From: CAZGYE01 sp964530165
GTDB lineage: Bacteria; Planctomycetota; Planctomycetia; Planctomycetales; Planctomycetaceae
Assembly (NCBI GenBank): GCA_964530165.1
Contig: CAZGYE010000288.1
Coordinates: 1 to 7,557 of the forward strand
Reading direction: 5' to 3'
Length of the DNA stretch: 7,557 nt
The position numbers and the translations under genes are program-made. Below the pieces are notes generated by a model. It worked only from the letters and a program-made list of their open reading frames with translations. It made no database searches and was not told the origin of the DNA. Shown piece by piece: positions 4,946 through 7,557 of this stretch. Numbering within the stretch: the stretch's first letter is position 1; each line of letters begins with the position of its first letter.

Positions 4946-7120
4946 ATGCAGAGACTCGATTACATCGTGTTGGTCGGTTATTTCGTGATGGTGATCGTGA
5001 TCGGCATTCTTTGCTCGCTGCGGATCAAAGCGCAAGACGACTTCTTCATGGGGCGCCGGTCGTTCGGCAAACTGCTGCAAACGTTTGCCGCGTTCGGCTC
5101 CGGCACCGGCGCCAACGAGCCGATTCAGGTCGGCCGCACCACCTGGACCAGCGGGCTCAGCGGCATCTGGAGCGTACTGATGTGGCTGTTCGTCACGCCG
5201 TTTTACTGGAACCTCTCTGTTTGGTACCGGCGCATGCGGCACACGACGATCGGAGATTTCTTCGTCGAACGTTACCAGAGCAAAGCCATGGGCGCCGCCT
5301 ACACAGTGTTCGGCCTCTGCTTTTATACCTTCTTCCTGTCGACGATGTTCTCGGCGATCAGCAAGGTCACCGTGCCGCTGGTCGGTGCAGAAACGGTGGC
5401 GATGCTGGGCATCGCGGACCCAGGAAATCTGAAATACGTGCTGGTGCCGGTCATCGCTCTGGTGACGACGGTTTACGGCGTGCTCGGAGGTTTGAGGGCT
5501 GCGTATTGGACGGACCTGATTCAAGGCATCTGTATCGTGGTGTTGTCGTTGATTCTCGTTCCTTACGGGCTTGACGAGCTGGTGAGGAAATTCGGCTCAC
5601 CCGAAACAATGACCTTGATGGACGGCTTTCACATCATGCACAGCCGGGTCGCCGACGATTATTTCAGAATCATCGGCGGGCCCCGCGCCGGTGAGTTTCC
5701 GCTGCATTTCATCGTCTCGCTGACGCTCTTGGGGCTGGTGGGAATTGTGGTGCACCCCCACATGATCTCGGTGGGAGGCGGCTCGGCCAAAACGGAAAAC
5801 GAAGCCCGCTGGGGTCTGGTCATGGGCTCATTCTTGAAGCGATTTTGCACCATCGGCTGGGCGCTGACGGCGTTGATCGTCTTGGCCCTCATGGCCGACA
5901 ACGTCGAGGCGGCCCGCGATCCCGATCACGTGTGGGGAATCGCCTGCCGTGAGATCCTCGGACCGCGCGGAATGGGGCTGGTCGGACTCATGCTGGCCAG
6001 CCTGTTGGCCGCGCTGATGTCGTCGGCCGACTGCTACATGCTGACCTCGTCGGCATTGATCGTGCGCAACGTCTATGCGGCCTACCTGAACCCGGAGGCC
6101 AGTGAGGAAACCTATATCAAAGCCGGACGCCTGTCGAGCGTGCTGGTCATCGTCGGGGGTGCAGGCGTGTCGATGTACTTCTACGACGTGTTCGAGCAGT
6201 TCAAGCTGACCATGGAAATGACAATCGTCTTCGCGGCGCCGTTCTGGTTGGGCATGGTTTGGCGGCGGGCCAACACAGGGGCGGCCTGGTTGACGATCGT
6301 CTTCTCGCTGTGGGCTTTCTTCCTGGTCCCGGCGTTGGCGCCGGTCGTCGTCGGGTCATTGCGAACCAATCCCGAACTGATGCTCACCAACAACATGGTC
6401 GTCGTCACGGTTTCCCGGCCGGCCACGCCCACAGACGTCGAAAAACGTCAAGCTTGGGAAACGGCTCAAGAAAGCGCTCGCCGCATCACGGATCCCGAAA
6501 AACGAACCGCGGCGCTGGCCGCAATCGGCAAAGCGCCTCCGCGGGCGGAAGTCGGCGACACGATCGAAGAATCGTATGACAGCGGCGGCCAACCGATTTT
6601 CTGGACCGGAAAACTCGAACCGATCGGCCCGGAACAAACTGAAGAAGTGAGCCGCCGGCGTAGCGGCAACACCGTCGTCGTCACCAAACGCCGCCGCGTC
6701 CAATTCGTCGGGCAAGGTCGCTTAAACGTCGATTTTCTGGTCTACCACGCGCTGGGCATGGATCTGCGAACCAAGTCGAACGCCGAGCTGCAAACGCTCC
6801 GCATGCCTCTGAAACTCGTCGTCCCGTTTGTGGTGATGTGTCTTCTGTCTTTGGTGACACCGCCCAATCAGAAAAACGCACTCGACCGCTTCTATGCAAA
6901 AATGAAAACCCAGACCGCCGCCGATCCCGAGGAGGACCGTCGCCGTCTGGAGGAGTCGTACAGGAACCCAAGCCGGTTCGACCACCGAAAACTGTTTCCC
7001 GGCACCAACATCGAGATCCAGAAGCCGGGACTCGCCGACGTCGTTGGATTCGTTGTCTGTCTGGGGATTTGTTTCCTGTTTCTTGGCTTGGCGGTCTGGG
7101 TGACGAGTATCGGAAGCTGA
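4946..7120 (+). CDS. Sodium:solute symporter family (SSS) transporter with large hydrophilic insert
   Basis: An inner-membrane transporter of 724 residues in the LeuT-fold SSS family (TC 2.A.21), which couples Na+ entry to solute uptake. Family signs are DYIVLVGYFVMVIVIGIL (first membrane segment, 5-22), DDFFMGRRS (31-39), GGLRAAYWTDLIQG (181-194), and ALMSSADCYMLTSSALIVRN (356-375), the segment that carries Na+-site serines in relatives. Hydrophobic segments continue near 72-92, 118-140, 163-207, 253-275, 298-318, 341-362, 395-413, 421-438 and 446-466. Most relatives have about 500-600 residues. The extra length is a charged stretch at about 468-618, followed by two more hydrophobic segments (621-637 and 697-718). 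The start has a good GGAG. The 452-base gap upstream implies its own promoter, though I cannot point to one. The substrate (sugar, sialic acid, amino acid or other) cannot be told from sequence alone. Confidence 0.92.
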   Translation: MQRLDYIVLVGYFVMVIVIGILCSLRIKAQDDFFMGRRSFGKLLQTFAAFGSGTGANEPIQVGRTTWTSGLSGIWSVLMWLFVTPFYWNLSVWYRRMRHTTIGDFFVERYQSKAMGAAYTVFGLCFYTFFLSTMFSAISKVTVPLVGAETVAMLGIADPGNLKYVLVPVIALVTTVYGVLGGLRAAYWTDLIQGICIVVLSLILVPYGLDELVRKFGSPETMTLMDGFHIMHSRVADDYFRIIGGPRAGEFPLHFIVSLTLLGLVGIVVHPHMISVGGGSAKTENEARWGLVMGSFLKRFCTIGWALTALIVLALMADNVEAARDPDHVWGIACREILGPRGMGLVGLMLASLLAALMSSADCYMLTSSALIVRNVYAAYLNPEASEETYIKAGRLSSVLVIVGGAGVSMYFYDVFEQFKLTMEMTIVFAAPFWLGMVWRRANTGAAWLTIVFSLWAFFLVPALAPVVVGSLRTNPELMLTNNMVVVTVSRPATPTDVEKRQAWETAQESARRITDPEKRTAALAAIGKAPPRAEVGDTIEESYDSGGQPIFWTGKLEPIGPEQTEEVSRRRSGNTVVVTKRRRVQFVGQGRLNVDFLVYHALGMDLRTKSNAELQTLRMPLKLVVPFVVMCLLSLVTPPNQKNALDRFYAKMKTQTAADPEEDRRRLEESYRNPSRFDHRKLFPGTNIEIQKPGLADVVGFVVCLGICFLFLGLAVWVTSIGS

Positions 7121-7203
7121 ACCGGGCGGCGGACGACGTTGATCGCACCGGTTATCCAAGACTCGCTGATCCAGCGCGGTGAGGGTCGGCTTCGTTCGAG
7201 TCG

Positions 7204-7557
7204 CTAAGGCAATTGATCGAGAATAATCTTGCCGGACACCGTCTTGGGCAGGCAATCGACAAACAAGATGGAGCTGGGACGTTTGTAGTAGATCAGGTGC
7301 TTCTTGCAATGTTCGCGAACACGGGATGCATCCAACTCGCCCTGGGCAACGATGGCCGCCTTGACGAACTGCGAACCGGAACGGTGCGTTCCGGAGTAGA
7401 CCTTGACTTCGGCCGCCTCCGGCATCAAGGCGATGAGTTCATCCCCCTCTGTGGGTTCGAGTATCATTCCGGATACGTTCACGATTTCGCAATATAGACA
7501 GTTGAGCTACACAGCCGTGCGATCGTCAATGCGGGCAAGCACTCCCGTCAGACACAA
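7204..7557 (-). pseudogene. 3' remnant of an AMP-forming acyl-CoA ligase, with in-frame stop
   Basis: The minus strand encodes the C-terminal domain of an acyl/acetyl-CoA synthetase-type adenylate-forming enzyme. From a GTG at 7482, about 92 residues include NVSGM, a YYKRP segment and LPKTVSGK near the end, whose final Lys (residue 85) matches the catalytic lysine of this family. Homology does not start there. Upstream in the same frame, to the window edge, one reads TGVLARIDDR, very like the TGDLARIDDRGY hinge-preceding motif of such ligases. A TAG at 7507-7509 interrupts it where a Tyr or Phe normally stands, with no length change. The following hinge (usually DRxKD) reads CLYCE. I infer a decaying gene. 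The N-terminal domain would lie beyond 7557, so full extent is unknown. A read error at the TAG is possible. It is convergent with the symporter gene, 83 bases away. Confidence 0.75.

Noticed and set aside
4805..5524. 239-codon open frame on the minus strand
   Set aside because: Runs antisense through the palindromic element and the start of the symporter; translation is rich in His, Arg and Asp and not family-like.
646..7120. A DMSP/acrylate catabolic cluster suggested by the AcuI-type reductase and a transporter
   Set aside because: No DMSP lyase, CoA transferase or BCCT-type carrier is present, and the symporter is of the SSS family; the association is not supported.
7120..7153. Possible terminator between the symporter and the ligase remnant (AACCGG/CCGGTT)
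   Set aside because: Six-base arms with a 22-base loop and no T-tract on either strand are too weak.

Overview
The window is about 60% GC and looks like a chromosomal segment of a planctomycete or a close relative. That assignment is inference. It rests on the mix of a serine hydrolase/CocE-type secreted enzyme, a sodium:solute symporter with a large insert, loosely packed genes, and intergenic spaces full of short palindromic repeats. No rRNA, tRNA or other taxonomic marker is present to confirm it.

Layout. Bases 1-645 hold no convincing gene. They contain a long purine run, a 35-bp tandem repeat with a small internal palindrome, two GC-rich hairpins and an operator-like palindrome. Next come two genes on the plus strand 56 bases apart: a YhdH/AcuI-type NADPH quinone/acryloyl-CoA reductase (646-1656) and a large, probably exported protein (1713-4493). 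The latter joins a beta-lactamase-fold serine hydrolase to a complete CocE/NonD-type hydrolase. A 452-base gap follows. It holds a 196-bp MITE-like element with perfect 19-bp terminal inverted repeats and abutting 10-bp direct repeats (4596-4811), and a second imperfect palindrome (about 4804-4934) with a perfect 21-bp stem. A sodium:solute symporter of 724 residues (4946-7120) follows. Convergent to it, at the right edge, is the 3' end of an AMP-forming acyl-CoA ligase that appears to be decaying (7204 to beyond 7557, minus strand), with an in-frame TAG inside recognisable homology.

How the genes work together. The reductase and the hydrolase fusion may be co-transcribed because of their spacing, but I see no shared pathway. 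The fusion is predicted to act outside the cytoplasm on ester or amide substrates, and the symporter could import small products, but nothing in the sequence fixes any substrate. The clearest unusual items are the MITE with its target-site duplication, its placement directly beside a second palindrome, the two-hydrolase fusion, and the ligase remnant.
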